Assembly (NCBI RefSeq): GCF_031877795.1
Contig: NC_133937.1
Location: forward strand, 18,379,501 to 18,443,500
DNA: 64,000 nucleotides
Direction: 5' to 3'
Origin: Strix aluco
Taxonomy: Eukaryota; Chordata; Aves; Strigiformes; Strigidae
The notes beneath the pieces were generated by a model. It had not been told where the DNA came from, searched no databases, and saw only the letters and a program-made list of their open reading frames with translations. The position numbers and the translations under genes were made by a program. Within the stretch, counting starts at the first letter, position 1, and each line of letters starts with the position of its first letter. Positions 23,997 through 36,780 of the stretch are shown in pieces.

Positions 23997-25251
23997 CCCT
24001 TCATCAAGGCATATTTTTGTACCTATTTCTTGAGAATGTCAGGGCTGGGCAAGGTGCTACACATTTTTTTGACAAATTATTAGATGCAGGCAGTGAATGG
24101 ATGTTTCATCTGTACTACCATGCTGGGAAAAAGACAATGGTAGTAATGAAAAGGATGAAATTAAAGAAATCAGGAATTAGTCTATGGTTTAGGTATGTGG
24201 GGGGGGTTTTCTGTGCAAGGTTAGAGTTTATTTCTGTCACTTGAACACTGATTCAAGGTATGTCTACACTTTCCTTAGGGCAGCCGAGTTTGGCTTTACT
24301 ACTGAATATTGTTAACCCCCTGCTTTCCCTGCATGCAAGGCAGAGAACACAATGTTCCTCCCTGGGGCTTTACTGACCACTGGGCTGGCAGAACAGGTGG
24401 AAAATAATTATCCCACACTTTCATGCCAGTGTCACAACAGGTGTTGGCTTTTCCAAGCAAGCCTGTCTAAGTGGATTCCTTCTGGCCTGGCTGATCAGTT
24501 GTGGGGGTCTAGGAGTCTTGCTCAGGAGCAAATGCTCTTCTTCCTTGCTGGGCATGGGGCAGAGACAAGGGACTACAGCAAGGGTGAAAACATGCCTCCT
24601 GCTGTTGCAGGGCTGCGGTGGAGAGCAGCGAACAGCCTTACACACAATGCTGCTGGCAAGATACTCTGACTCTGCAGCTGGCACTGCAGGGTCCAGTGCA
24701 GGACCAGCCAGACTGTGCCTGCAGAGCACATCTCCCATTGCACACATGCATGGGTGCTAACAGTAGCAGTGGCTGCTTCCCAAACTCTCAGGGCAAGAGA
24801 GATTACTTGCTCCTGGGAATCCTCTGTATGGTAGGAGGAAGGTTTACCAAAAGCAGGGCTCCACCTTCAGGGTGATAAGTAAATGGTAAAAATTCCCAGG
24901 AGCAGGGCATGCAGTGTAGAAACAGCCTGGGACTCTTGGCCACATGCTGCAGAAACAGGAAATCCCAGGTCTGATCAGGAAACAGAGGCTGGCCGTCAGA
25001 GTAGGGGGAGTTCCCTCCCCACACCTGCATGGGCTTATATTGTGTTTGCAGGGAAAGAGAAAACTGCACTTGGGATTCTATCAGCAGTTCCTAAAGACAC
25101 TATCAGCAAAGGTAGGAAAGAAAAAAAAGAGAAGGGGGTGACAGTGTGTTTCCTCATATAGGTACTAGAATACCTATAGCCATATCACTGTCCATCTTTG
25201 ACCACCAGCTTTTTGATGAGCTCTGACCTTGGCTCTTTTTGTCTCTTGCAG

Positions 25252-27590
25252 AGCTCCACCGCCACGAGAGCATCCAAGAGAAGAACGTGAAAGAAGCCAA
25301 AACCAAGTGCAAAACCATTGCATCCCTGCTGACAGACGCACCCAACCCCCATTCCAAGGGGGTGCTGATGTTCAAGAAGCGAAGGCAGAGGGCTAAGAAG
25401 TATACATTGGTAAGCTTTGGGAGCGTTGACGAAGACCGCTCCTACGAGGAGGAAGACGGAGTTTTTCCAACTAGTGAGTCGGAATTTGATGAGGAAGGTT
25501 TCTCTGATGCCCGAAGTCTAACTAATCACTCAGACTGGGACAACACTTACCTGGACATTGAAAAGTCCAAGTCTGACTCTGAACAGAAGGAAGGGAAGCA
25601 AAAAGGTTTGAGTGAAGCCTCAGGTAAAGGAGCACGATTATTTGAGCAGCAGAGGGAACGGGCCGGGAAGTACACAGTCGAGAAAGTTCCGGCACAGAAG
25701 AGCCCCCAGCTTGCCCCAGCTGCCCAGCTGCAGCAGGGCACAGTGAACGGAGATATGCCTGTGCCACAGAAGGCAGACAGCGTGCCCCTCAGCATCCACC
25801 TGGAAGGTGTGCAAGTGCCCAGCAAGCAGCCAGCCACCCTTCCCACTCAGCTCCTGGCACCCCCTAGCCCCACTTTCTTCCCACCTCCCCCAAGCACCCC
25901 CGACCCATTCTCTGCAAGCTCAACAAGCATGTTCAACAGGTCTGCACGGCCCTTTACTCCTGGCTTTTCTGGCCAGCGTCCAGCAACGTCCTCTGTCATC
26001 TTCAGGCCATCTGCACCCAAGAAACCTAGTGAAAGTCTGGGTGTGCAAAGCACAGTGGTTCCTCCTTTCTCACCTCTGGCTCCAGGAACACCTGCCAATG
26101 CACCAGTGGCAACACACCGCGGTCCAGTCAGCTCCTCCACATCTCTGTATATTCCTGCACCAGGAAGGCCAACACCACCACTGGAGTCACAGTCAAGAGG
26201 GGGAGGATGTGCTCCAGAGACTAAGCCTTCTGCCAACACTGCCCGGACATCCACCACCTCTATCTTTCTGTCAACTCCCTCAAAGCCAGGAGGGGAGGTG
26301 GCCTCCACAGCATCCCAGCCACGAGTGCCTGGAACAGCCTCTTCTTCTTTGTATATTAGTCCAGCACCATCACAGCACACAATAAGCAGTTCCCCTGTGC
26401 CAAAGCAGCCTTCTCCTGCTGTCTCACCAGCAATGCCACGACCTCCTTCTGAGCCCTTAACCTCCAGGGAGCAGAGAATTGCCATGCCAGCTCCCCGCAC
26501 AGGCATCCTGCAGGAGGCTCGCCGACGGGGCAACAAGAAACCCATGTTCAGTAAGATTGAGGAGAAGAAGAAGAATTCACCCAACCCTGAGCTCCTGTCT
26601 CTGGTGCAGAACCTGGACGAGAAGCCTAAAGGTGACCACCCCGGGGCAGGCTTTGAGTCTGGGCCTGAGGAGGACTTCCTCAGCCTGGGTGCTGAAGCCT
26701 GCAACTTCATGCAGTCCTCTGGCCGCAAATTCAAGACCCCACCTCCAGTGGCTCCTAAGCCTCAGCAGCAAGATGCCGGACTGGTAAATGGGGCCCAGGA
26801 CATGCCTCAGCTTAAAGGCAAGGGGGCAGAGCTCTTTGCCAAACGCCAGAGCCGCATGGACAAATTTGTGGTGGAGACAACACCGAAGCCACAGTCCAAG
26901 CCCAGGACCCCCTCTCCTTCCCCTTCTCTACCCTCATCCTGGAAATATTCACCCAACATCCGGGCTCCCCCTCCAATAGCTTACAACCCAATGCATTCCC
27001 CTTTCTATCCCCTGGCAGCCAGCAAATCTCAGGCTAGCAAAGCAGAGAGCAAAGTGAAAAAGGCACCTGGCCAGAAATCAGGGATCAAGGTCATTGATGT
27101 GATGCGCCACCAGCCCTATCAATTAAAGTCAGCCATGTTCTGTTTTGGGGATCCCCCAAACCCCAGCATTCAGGAGTCTCCTGGTCAGCCAGCCCCGCAG
27201 GGTAGCTCGTCCTTCATGGCAGCCAAGCAGGTGCCTGTGAAAACAGCCAAAACCCAGGAGATTCGCCGCTTCTCCACTCCGGCTCCCATGCCAGCTTCAA
27301 GCAGCCTGGCACCCACCGTGCTTGTGCCCCGCTCGGCTACCACGTTGGATGAGCCAGTGTGGAGAACAGAAATGGCCTCTTCTGCCCCTGCTACACCAGC
27401 GCCATTTCAGGTGGAGCTCAGTCAGTCCCCTAAACCATACCAGAGCTCCCCAGAGTCTGGTCAGGCAGCCCAGGGGCCTTCCCCAAACCCAGCCTCGGCC
27501 TCTCGGTTTCAGGTGGCCAGGCCCAAATTCTCAGCAGCGAGAACAGGGATGCAGGCCAATGTGTGGAGGCCAAGCTTTGGCCACCACTGA
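25252..27590 (+). CDS. SYNPO2L: SYNPO2L last coding exon
   Basis: This 2339-nt exon encodes most of synaptopodin-2-like, an actin-bundling, alpha-actinin-associated Z-disc scaffold. It starts in phase 1 after CTTGCAG and ends at TGA 27588-27590. It opens with H-E-S-I-Q-E-K-N-V-K-E-A-K-T-K-C, then S-K-G-V-L-M-F-K-K-R-R-Q-R-A-K-K-Y, a basic run that could act as a nuclear signal, then an acidic segment. A long Pro/Ser/Thr-rich region follows, with S-A-R-P-F-T-P-G-F, R-T-G-I-L-Q-E-A-R-R-R-G, N-P-E-L-L-S-L-V-Q-N-L, L-S-L-G-A-E-A-C-N-F-M-Q, S-W-K-Y-S-P-N-I-R-A-P-P-P and M-R-H-Q-P-Y-Q-L-K. The C-terminus is F-Q-V-A-R-P-K-F-S-A-A-R-T-G-M-Q. These blocks and T-T-L-D-E-P-V-W-R-T-E are in human SYNPO2L order; SYNPO2 differs at the end. 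The three visible exons total 1050 residues without the first exon, longer than human (977), mainly through the low-complexity region. Confidence 0.97.
25353..25412 (+). other. SYNPO2L: SYNPO2L internal motif, copy 1 of 3
   Basis: Twenty residues starting S-K-G-V-L-M-F and ending K-K-Y-T-L-V. Copies 2 and 3 at 25623-25682 and 26817-26876 share the pattern [SG]-K-G-A/V-x-[LM]-F, then a basic run, then K-[YF]-[TV]-[LV]. Confidence 0.6.
25623..25682 (+). other. SYNPO2L: SYNPO2L internal motif, copy 2 of 3
   Basis: Twenty residues starting G-K-G-A-R-L-F and ending G-K-Y-T-V-E, aligned without gaps to copies 1 and 3. Glutamines and a glutamate replace some of the basic residues of copy 1. Confidence 0.6.
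26817..26876 (+). other. SYNPO2L: SYNPO2L internal motif, copy 3 of 3
   Basis: Twenty residues starting G-K-G-A-E-L-F and ending D-K-F-V-V-E, aligned without gaps to copies 1 and 2. The equivalent motif is also present in paralogue SYNPO2. Confidence 0.6.
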
Positions 27591-30500
27591 GGAAGGCACC
27601 CCTCCCATCTTGTCCATGGCCCCGCAGAGATAGCGCTCGTGTTGTCTTTCATGTCAGCTCAGTACATTGGGATGAGTAACAGAAAATTAAGAAAAGAGAA
27701 AAAAAAATTACTCCCCTTCTGCACCACCCTCTTCCCCACCCTCCCCTTGGTCTCAGATGGGCAGCTTCATGGCAGGGCTTGCTGGCTGTGGCTACAGCAG
27801 GAGGAAGAATGTGGAGAGAGGGCGTGTGTTGTAGTACACAGAGACTGGGAACTTGCACACATCAGCAACACCCACCTCTGGAGGGTGTGAATGGCAGGGG
27901 TTGTCTCACATGAGGACATGTAGGCGGTAGTGGTTTTCCTTTCCCAAGAGCTTTGGAGTCACCCCTGAATGGATGGAGACTGGGGGGCAAGAGCTTTCCA
28001 GGAAGAAAGGGTTAGAGGTGGGATTACAGTACAGAAGCCCTAGCTTCCCCATTAGACTGCTTTTCTCTGAGCCTGTCAGTCTGTACACACGCATCTGTGT
28101 GTGCACACACACATGCACACAGCAACACTCAGCAGGAAGTGAAAGTAGAAGTGGGGGTTTGCCTTGGACACTTCTCCCAGGCTGCCCTCTGGAGGGGCAT
28201 GGGGAAGGAGGCGAGAGAGCAGAGTGAGGGAGGGTGTTTGCACATGCACGTGTGGGCCATGTGCCCTGTGCAGGAGGGTGGACATGTGTGCTTGTTCCTC
28301 CAGTCACCAGGGCTGGGGGTAAAAGGGAGAGTCATCCTAGCTGGTGCTAAACATGGCTATCAGATCTGGGAGCAGTTTGCCAAAGAAGGGCATTGAATGG
28401 ACTTGGTGGGGCTATCACAAGCTGGACAACTGCAGAAGGAAGTATCAATTTTGGAGGATACACAAAGTCAAAGCTAAACTTAGGCAGTGGCTGGTTGGTG
28501 CAAGGAAGACCCTGCAGCATTAGTTCCACTGGAACAGGATACAGATACTGTAAGTACAAAGGAGGATTGTGTGGGAGAAGGTACAGTTGGCTTTAAAAGG
28601 AGGCAGGACTGAATACACACTTGCACATCATCTTTTTGTTTAGTACAGAAGTGTGGCTAGATTGGAAATGGGTCATGACATAAAACTTGCTGAAAACTCT
28701 GTGATGAGCTGGAAAATGGAGCCCTTTTACAGATACTTCCAATATGGAAGTGGAGGGCAGGGAAACAGAAAGTCACAAGTAGAACTTTATACTAAACGAC
28801 TTAAGTATCCTTGGGGTCTGTTTGGTAAGAACTTAAGTGCTCTGAGAGTCCCAGAGGATCTGCATTCACACACATGTACAGAGCTCAGTTTGCTGGTGAT
28901 GCTGGAGAAACAGGACTGGTTATTCCTCGAATGTCCCAGACTAGCCTCAGACTTAATCCCTACACTAAAGGCACACAAGAAGAAAGCATTCCCTTTCCCA
29001 GGGAAGAATTCATTATACTAGTAGGGACTGTGCATGTGTGTGTGCATGTCATCTGTGCTCTGGTTTGCACACACCCCTGCCATTTGCTTTCCACCTGTGC
29101 TCCACCTTTTGCAGTAGCCACTTTTACAGTGTGAGCCCACAAGTACACCAAGAAGGCATTGCTCCTGAAGCACTGGCTCCTAAACAGCAGATGCCCCAGC
29201 TGCAGGGAAGGGGCTTGCCACCTCTTCCTGGGCAGGGGTTGCCCAGCCTTTTGCTAGATCCTCAGGAATGAGTACTGGAGGCAGGATGAAGGTCTCATAG
29301 CTGCACTTGAGATACGTCTCCATCTCATTAGACTTGCTCCTCTCCTTCAGGCAGAAGCCATCCTCTGACTGGAGTGAGCATAAACTTTGGATGTACAAAA
29401 CTATAGCTTCTGGGGAGAAAAAAAGGAGAACAAATAGGGCTGATGTCAAGCAGTGCAGCTAGTGTCCAAGCCAAGTCCAAGCCAAGCTTCCTCCGCACAG
29501 CTGGAGCTTACGATATGTAGTTCTTTTCACAAAACCTGGGTACTCTACTTTTTCTTGGAGGGTCTAAAGTGCTTCTCTGTGAGCACCTGGAGATTTTGCA
29601 CATGTGCTCTCCCATGAAGAAAAAGAGGTCTGGAGAACTAGCTAGCAGCTCTAGTCCCGGACAAGCTTGGGAGGGAGAGAATGAGAGAAAAGGAGAAGTA
29701 ATATACAATCCTGCCTTTGAATCCTTCACACTCTGGCTGGGCTTGTCCTGCAGGCCTGTGTTTGCAGTGCACATTCCTGGGGGCTCTGAAACATAGGATA
29801 AGCATGCTGTGGCAGGAAGAGGACAGCACTTACACCTCACTTGGCAGACTATCAGCCATAGGAGAAGATGGAGGGAAAACCTTTGGAAATGCCTTTAGTT
29901 AACGAACAAAGGGGTGGCTGAGCCAGAATAGGTGCTGCACTGACTGTATGACATAGAGAGCAGCCAACCTGAACTGTTGAGGTGATTGTATGTGTTCCTG
30001 GAAAGTCCCAGAGAGAAGGACTTAGGACAAGGTGTCACCACAGACTTAATTCAGATCACCAGAATCCACTTAGTTCTGGTGAAGGGGAGCAGCTATGCTA
30101 CAAACCTGATTTGGACAATTGCTTTCTCATTCATCCTGTACTGCATTGCATTGCCAGTGTTTCTGGAAAAAATTTCTGTGCGCTGTAGCAAGCTGAAGCT
30201 CTGTGATTTTTTGCAAACATGGAAGGACGAGTCTTCTGTTTTTCTAGGAAAGCTGTGGAAAGGAACTCAAGGACTAGCAATGCTCCAAAAGTTTGTTCTA
30301 GTCTTTTTGTGGAGGGCTGTCTGTCACTGGCTAGTGGTTTTAGTCCCTAGTCTTAGACAGACAAGCTAGCCCAGGTTGAAAGCATTACCGAACTCAGGTG
30401 AAGAGAGGGGTTGTGTGGACCAGAGAAAGGGTGCTCAAGATAATTCTGTAGTGAAGAAATAACCTCAGAAAGTCTGAATCTTATTCCAGTGTCCCTTTCC

Positions 30501-31860
30501 CTCAGGCCCCTAAAGGTAAGTGCTCTCAGGGCCTGAGTGTCTCAGGAAATTCATTTTGCCACTGGAGAAAAAGAGAGATCTGGCCTTAGCACGTAAGGGA
30601 GATTAGAGTGGTCCCGCTCCAGATTTCTGTAAGACGCTGATGCAAGCTAAGGAGTGATGGCCAAACACTGCTGAATGTTAGATGTCAGGACCCAAGTGAG
30701 TGGAATAACTGCATTTGGCCCATCACTTCTGACGATGTAGTAGGCAGAAGATGAAAAAAGTTAGGTCCAATTGGAGAACAAATATTAAACACCAAGCAAA
30801 GAAAAGAACCAGGAGGCTGGGGTTCCTGCATTTCACTTCTAACATCCTTGGTTCAAAGCTATGTTTAGAAGCAAAGCCAAAGTAGTTTGATGGATCTCAG
30901 CCCTCCCAATCTTTTCTGGATCCTATGCTGAGACAGGACTTGATCTGAAGAAGCAGAGGGTGTTGCAGATGAGGCCTACAGTGCTTGTGGTGTATCCCAA
31001 ATAAGGCCTGTGGCTGCAAGTAGCATGAGATGAGAAATAATACTGAGATGCATCTGCTAAGCTATAAGGAAGAAACCTGCACTACTGTTGGCTTCAAGCA
31101 GCTCTGCTAGTGTCTGCTCATGAAAATATTGTGGCTGGCCTGTTAGAAAGGTCACAGGTGAGGTTACGAGGAATACTTTTGAACCATATAAGCTTGTCTT
31201 GAGCCTCTCCAAATTTCTAATTCCTCAGCTGTTGAACAAGCACAAACATAAACAGTTGTTTGACAAGTTCTAGCTCCTACCTGCTAAGTTATAAGCTGCA
31301 GTAGTAGGCCAAACCCCAGTGTCCCCTTGTTAAGCATTCGAAGATGTCTGCTGGGCTCTGATTTAAAACTGCCTATCATCCCTCCTCTCTAGTACGCTGC
31401 AGGTGACACATTGCAGCTATGGCAACTCTGGGGATTTATCTTTGCTTCAGAAGTATCGGTCCTTTCCCTGTGAATATATGGGAACACTTGCCAGAGAGAA
31501 CCTCAACATCCTGCTGCAGCTGAGAGGAAGAATCTCAGAAGAGACTGGAGTGAGGAGGAGTCATTGATTGCCAGACATGAGCACTGTTCAAGCCAAGATT
31601 GTCCCTCGGAAAGAACATGCTCCCTTTCTGCTATAACATCCAGCATCCCCTACCAGACCCTCTTCCTAGAAGAGACACGTCAGTGCTGTGAAAATGGGAG
31701 CCCAGCAGCAGTGCTCTGTCCGGTGGAAGATGTGACCCCAGAAGAACAGAGTTGGCATCTTTGTTTATGGAAATACTTTTTTTTCCTTTTCTGTTTTGTC
31801 TTTTTTTTTCCTCCAATTTATAGTCACTTTCTATTTGTTTGTGCAGAAGAATAAACTTGT
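27591..31860 (+). other. SYNPO2L: Probable long 3' UTR and downstream flank of SYNPO2L
   Basis: No open frame here resembles a known protein. Reading from the stop codon, the first canonical AATAAA I find is at 31850-31855, followed by a T/G-rich stretch (CTTCTTTGTTTGG) suitable as a downstream element. Variant signals (CATAAA near 28679, ATTAAA near 30783) occur earlier and could be used instead. A (CA)n-like run lies near 28.09-28.12 kb. The true 3' end needs transcript data. Confidence 0.4.
31850..31855 (+). terminator. SYNPO2L: Candidate SYNPO2L polyadenylation signal
   Basis: AATAAA, the first canonical hexamer I see after the SYNPO2L stop, 4.3 kb downstream, with a GT-rich stretch 40-60 bases further on. 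A second AATAAA is at 31953-31958. Confidence 0.35.
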
Positions 31861-32358
31861 GATATGCACTTTACAGGTGGCATTTTCTCATCTTCTTTGT
31901 TTGGCACCCAGGAGAAACTGCTATGTGTATAGCACATGCAATTAGCACTACCAATAAACTACTAAGTCCAGGAGAATATAAGGAGTCCAAAAAAAGGATA
32001 GGATGTCTCACCAATAGAAACACCTAAGCTGGACTTAAACCCTCTATACATTAAAAAAGCCATATGCAAGCAAAAACTTAAGTGAGATCCAAAACTTTGG
32101 TACTACAGGCTACAAAGCACTCACTTACTGACAGGGTGAAGAAATTTATGGGCCAGCCCCAGCTGGCCTGCCCCAGCCCTGCCCCTCACCCTGCTCTAAC
32201 CTAAACCCCACCCTCTGCTTGTAAACCTGCTATCAGTGGAAGTTTGTCAGCTCTGGTAAATCCAAATATAAACTCACATTGAATGATTCAACTTATTCCT
32301 GATATTAACCAAGAGATCAGAAAATCAAATATATCCCATTGTATTCTCAGGCACTAAG

Positions 32359-32384
32359 CCTAATCCTAACTCTAACCCTAACCC
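32359..32384 (+). repeat. Short interstitial telomere-like repeat
   Basis: About four degenerate CCCTAA-type units (CCTAAT, CCTAAC, TCTAAC, CCTAAC, CC). It is too short to mark a fusion with any confidence. A similar two-unit run is near 57638-57648. Confidence 0.6.
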
Positions 32385-35271
32385 AATTCATGTTAAAGTC
32401 TACTCAATTTCTGGGTCCTGAGAGGTTCATTGTGCTCAGTTTAGGACAAGCGTTAGCAGGTCACCTTTCCCAAGATGCATGTCACTCACAGACAGCAATT
32501 CCCGAGCACTGCAAGAGATGCTGGGGTCAGCTGTAGGATTACACTGCAGACTCTGGACACGTGTCCAGGTATGATTTTGTGGATGTTTTCGGATTAATTA
32601 CAAGGAGGGGTTCCTTATGCAGTGATCTAGAGGTTGGTTTTGGGACTATCCAGCATATTTCTGATTGATTTCCAGACAGGAAACTCACAAAGGGGCAGCG
32701 ATGTTTGCTGATGCCAAACTTGAGCTTCTCTCCAACCAGAAGCACAGCTCCCAAAGAAATAAGTCTTCAGATGCACAGGCTGCAGATTAGGACTGCATCT
32801 TGTTGTGCTTAATAAAGCTGACACAGTAGGATTATGAGCTACTCCAGATGGTTTGACACATTGCAGGATGGTTGCTGTGTCCAGGGCTCTGATTAAATCC
32901 CTGTTAACCTCTACAACCTTCTCAAGTGAGAGTCATTTCTTCTCACAGCAGATCATGTCAGAAGGAGCCTGACAAACAGACTTTCAAAGGTGGACCGGGA
33001 GCCAGCCCTGAGGTTACTGGCCCAAAGCAAAGCTGAAGGATTACTGAACAGCTATGCAGTAGGCTAGGGATTAATTTGGGCTTCAGTCTGCTACTCAGAG
33101 AGTAGTTTAAAACCAGAAAATAGTAAGGTGCCTAGTGGGCATATCTATCCCAAACAATCATACCCGATGGAAAAAGAAGTGTCCAGCAAAGAGCACAGCT
33201 GGGCAAGTATGTGTCCTGAATAAGGGTATTCCCAGGCAGTACAGACCTATAGCTTCAACAGCCACTAGATGTTGCCACTGTGCTCCGAGTTACCTGGGGT
33301 TTTGGCATTCGCCTAATGTGGTGTTAAGTCTGGAGGGTTTAAAATCTTAGGAAATCCTTTCTTCCTAATCTATCCTCTTTTGGCGTTCACATACAGTGTT
33401 GCTCAGTTCCACATACCAGAGAAGGCCAGCCTCATACCAGGGACTTTTGGCAGTGAGAGGCTTGCTGCAGCTTGGAGGAGATTCCTGGGTGGTAGCATGA
33501 CAAACATGCTGCCCAGCAAGTAACACACCATGGGCATACCAGCTATTTCAACACACACTCCAGCTCTGAGATCAAATCCTACATATTTCTGTTCCCACAT
33601 TTCATCGTGCATTAAGCCCACTTAGAGGGAGCCTGGCATTAACTGTTTCTCTTACTGTGGTGCTGCAAACTACTGACAAGTCTTCCTGATGTCTGTGTAA
33701 AAGTGGACAAGATTAAGCATATCTGAAATATTTTAAAAAAACAAATATTATATATGATGTATTTAAAAGTAAAAAACAACCAGGAAAAAAAAAGCACCAA
33801 ATCAAAAGTTTTGCAAGTTTTTCAGAACAGATTGAATCATGCTGAAATCCACTGCTTATGAATACTTTCAGCACAGGTCAGTCCTGGGCTGCAGGGAAAA
33901 AGGGAAGCAGGGTCAAGGTTTAATTCTCTGTCTTTGGAAAATTAAAATGGTGAAGGCTATTTGCCAGACTGATGCTGTTTGCCAGACTTCCACACGATCA
34001 AAATGTGCTCAGGAGATGGCTCTGCTGACAGTGCCTATCTTAGCTACTGCTTATGTTCATCTAGCACTGTGTAATGAGGCAGATCTCATTTGCTGCTCTT
34101 GAAATGATTTTGCAGACATCAACAATTCGAAGTTAGACCATTTTAAATTAGGTGCACAAGAATGCAGTGCAAAAATGAATTAATTTTGAAGATACAAGTA
34201 TGAGAAAGCAAAGCTTTATGCAGGCTGCTCCTAAAGCCATTTAAGCAAAGGGTATATTTGGAAAGAGGGAGGTGGTCACAGGGAGATACAGACAGTTCCA
34301 TGTATGATTAAAAACTCCTCCCTGAAGTGCTGAAATGTCCTATAAGGCAGCACATGTACTACCCCACTGACCTAAGTGGAAACTCCATGTACTCAAGCAA
34401 AGATTGAATTTAGCCACCAAACCTCACCACACTCCAGGTAAATTCCCCCGCCAAACCAAAACTAAAACAGCTTATCAAGCAAGGCCTGTAATGATTTAAA
34501 ACCTTGAACACTGAGTAGCATGAGTGGGTAACAACAGTAAGAGCCCTACATGAGTTCTTGTCTATGCTGAGCTCATTGTATTACTTATGGCAGAGATATC
34601 AGATTGGTACAATATTCCTGGTGGAAAAAGCCACTGAGCTGCTGAACCTGACACTATGTCTGGGCATATGTGAAGTCTCTGCTAGACCCACCATTGACAT
34701 GTCTAGATGAGTGAACTAGACATTTCTATCTCTCAGGAGAAACTGTGCATAGAGAGGAGAAAGGAGCAGGATTTAGTTTGCAGCATGGTAACTGAAAATG
34801 GAGACATATAATTTTATTTGAAGGTAGAGTAGGAGGTGAGAATCTCAGTTAAAGATGTGCCTTGGTGCATAAGTGTCAGACTCAAGACTGCTTTATCCAA
34901 ATCATCCTATAAATCCTGGTGCCATACTAATAGGATAAACCCTCTCTTACATTCCTTCTGGGTTCAAGGCTCAGGCTCTGTGCAGTACACTCCAGCTGCA
35001 CTCAGGTCCTGTGTCTCACTCACTATATGTATATATGCACATGCAGATGAAAATAACCTCTGGAGGATCAGGTTTGCAAGGACAGGACTTCACATAGCAC
35101 TGAATGAGGACTACGGATCGTCTTTCAAAGTGGAGGTGGCCAAGCTCTCTTCAGAATTTAAGCCTGGCAACAGCCACAGGCCAACAGCACTGAAAAACCT
35201 GGACAAGAGGTGCGTCTAAACCTTGGATTTTGCTACTGGAGTTTCTGAGGAGTCCGGTAATTGGTCTAGGA

Positions 35272-35313
35272 ACCTAAATACTACCCACCAGCACCTAAAT
35301 ACTACCCACCAGC
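35272..35313 (+). repeat. 21-bp perfect tandem duplication
   Basis: The unit beginning ACCTAAATACTACCC occurs at 35272-35292 and is repeated exactly at 35293-35313. It looks like a recent replication-slippage duplication. Confidence 0.9.
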
Positions 35314-36780
35314 ATCTAGGGAATAAAGGAATCTCCCCATTTGATCATTTGAGCTTCCAGATACTATTTCTGAGCCCTGGATAAAGATCCTACCCTGTAC
35401 TCTCTACTCCTAGCTTACTTTCCTTCATATGCCTGCTCAACCTGTCTCATTTCCAGTTCCTCACTGCTCTGCCTACTTCTTACATGAGACCTTGACTTGG
35501 CATACAAATACTTTGTTCCCATGAGACCATAGTTCTTATCAGTCCTTGAAGCCGGACTTCAAGATCATGGCCTTGCCCCTAGCCCTGCTTGTCTCTTGTC
35601 CTTTGGACTGGGTATCCACAGAGGAGTCTTGTCTCCTGGAACTGGCTCACCCTGAATTGTTGTCAGTGCCTTGTTGCTTGTCCTAATCACTGGATACACC
35701 TGCTCATATCCTGATCCTCATACACCATGCTAGACATGCCTTTCCTTCATCTGCTTGCTATTGCTTTTCCCTAGTCCCTCTTGAGTTTTCTAAGAGGGCT
35801 CACATCTGTTTCCTGCTCACCTCCAATTACCAGCTAGCCATGGGGTACTCTTCTCCCTTCCAGTCAGCTCTCTCCCTGCAGCTGCCTGCTGGAGCAGCTG
35901 CGAACCCCTGGGGTAGTAGGAGGCAGATGAGCAGCAGTTCATGCTCGTGGCAGGGAAGAACCACATACTTCCCTGCTACATCATATTTCAGAGTTACACC
36001 ATGGCCCAAAATCTAGCAGGTTTCCACATGATATCCATCTGCCACAAACTGTTCCCCTAAGGTGTAATCTGTGCTCAGGAAAGCAAAGGAGATGACTGGA
36101 GAAATAATACAGCAGCTATAAACTGGTCTCCAAACAGCTGCTGGAAGCAAGTAGAGAGGAGGCAGTTTAGCATCACTCTAGTGGCTGCAAGAAGGTGCCA
36201 CACAGTGTTAGCTGCACTTCTTAGCTTCTCACCCCATAATATAAATTACATTCATTTCTTAGATGATTATCAAAATGGAGCTAGAAACTTATTAAAATTA
36301 AGAGGTAGCTGTACCTCATGCCTTTGGGAAAAGAGAGGCAAAGGACTGCTGATTTTAAGCAATATAGCAGCACATTGTGTCTGTTCTCACTATGCTCCCC
36401 CTCTACATGCCATCACCTTGTGACAGGCAATAGCTCCCTTGATAAATAGGGTTTAGAATGCAGGGAATGGAATAGGAGAGCGGTATCTCAAAAAACACAA
36501 CTGGACTTCACAGCAGGCACTGGGCATTCTGGGCAAATGCCCAGCATGGTGCTAAACCAATCCAAGAGAAACAAATGTGGTGAAAAAATACTCCTCTTTG
36601 TACAACCTGCAGTGAGCAGGGCTTGGCCAACACCAAGAGACCTGCTCCTCTGTGGCCACCTGCACATGCGGTGGTGTGGACAGATGGTCAGTTGTGATAG
36701 TAGCATCTGACACCCTCCAGCTTTGTGCAGATGTAAATGCCTTCACCAGGCGTGAAGCTCTGTGACCATGCCCAGAGCAG

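Larger units (their letters stand above)
9958..25251 (+). other. SYNPO2L: Large SYNPO2L intron
   Basis: A 15.3-kb GT-AG intron (GTAAGT to TCTTGCAG), joined in phase (A plus AG gives lysine in K-Q-A-K-L-H-R). No other gene is supported. Notable contents are a MEF2-consensus word at 14831-14840, a 460-bp pyrimidine array at 21.97-22.43 kb and a (TCTCC)n array at 23.81-24.0 kb. The remaining sequence is ordinary, mildly AT-rich intron with only short open frames. Confidence 0.85.

Noticed and set aside
23624-24007. 127-codon frame rich in Glu-Glu-Arg-Arg-Gly on the minus strand
   Set aside because: It is the translation of the (CTCTC)n microsatellite.
25847-26734. 295-codon minus-strand frame opposite SYNPO2L
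   Set aside because: It is a shadow of the proline-rich coding exon on the plus strand, whose conservation to SYNPO2L is clear.
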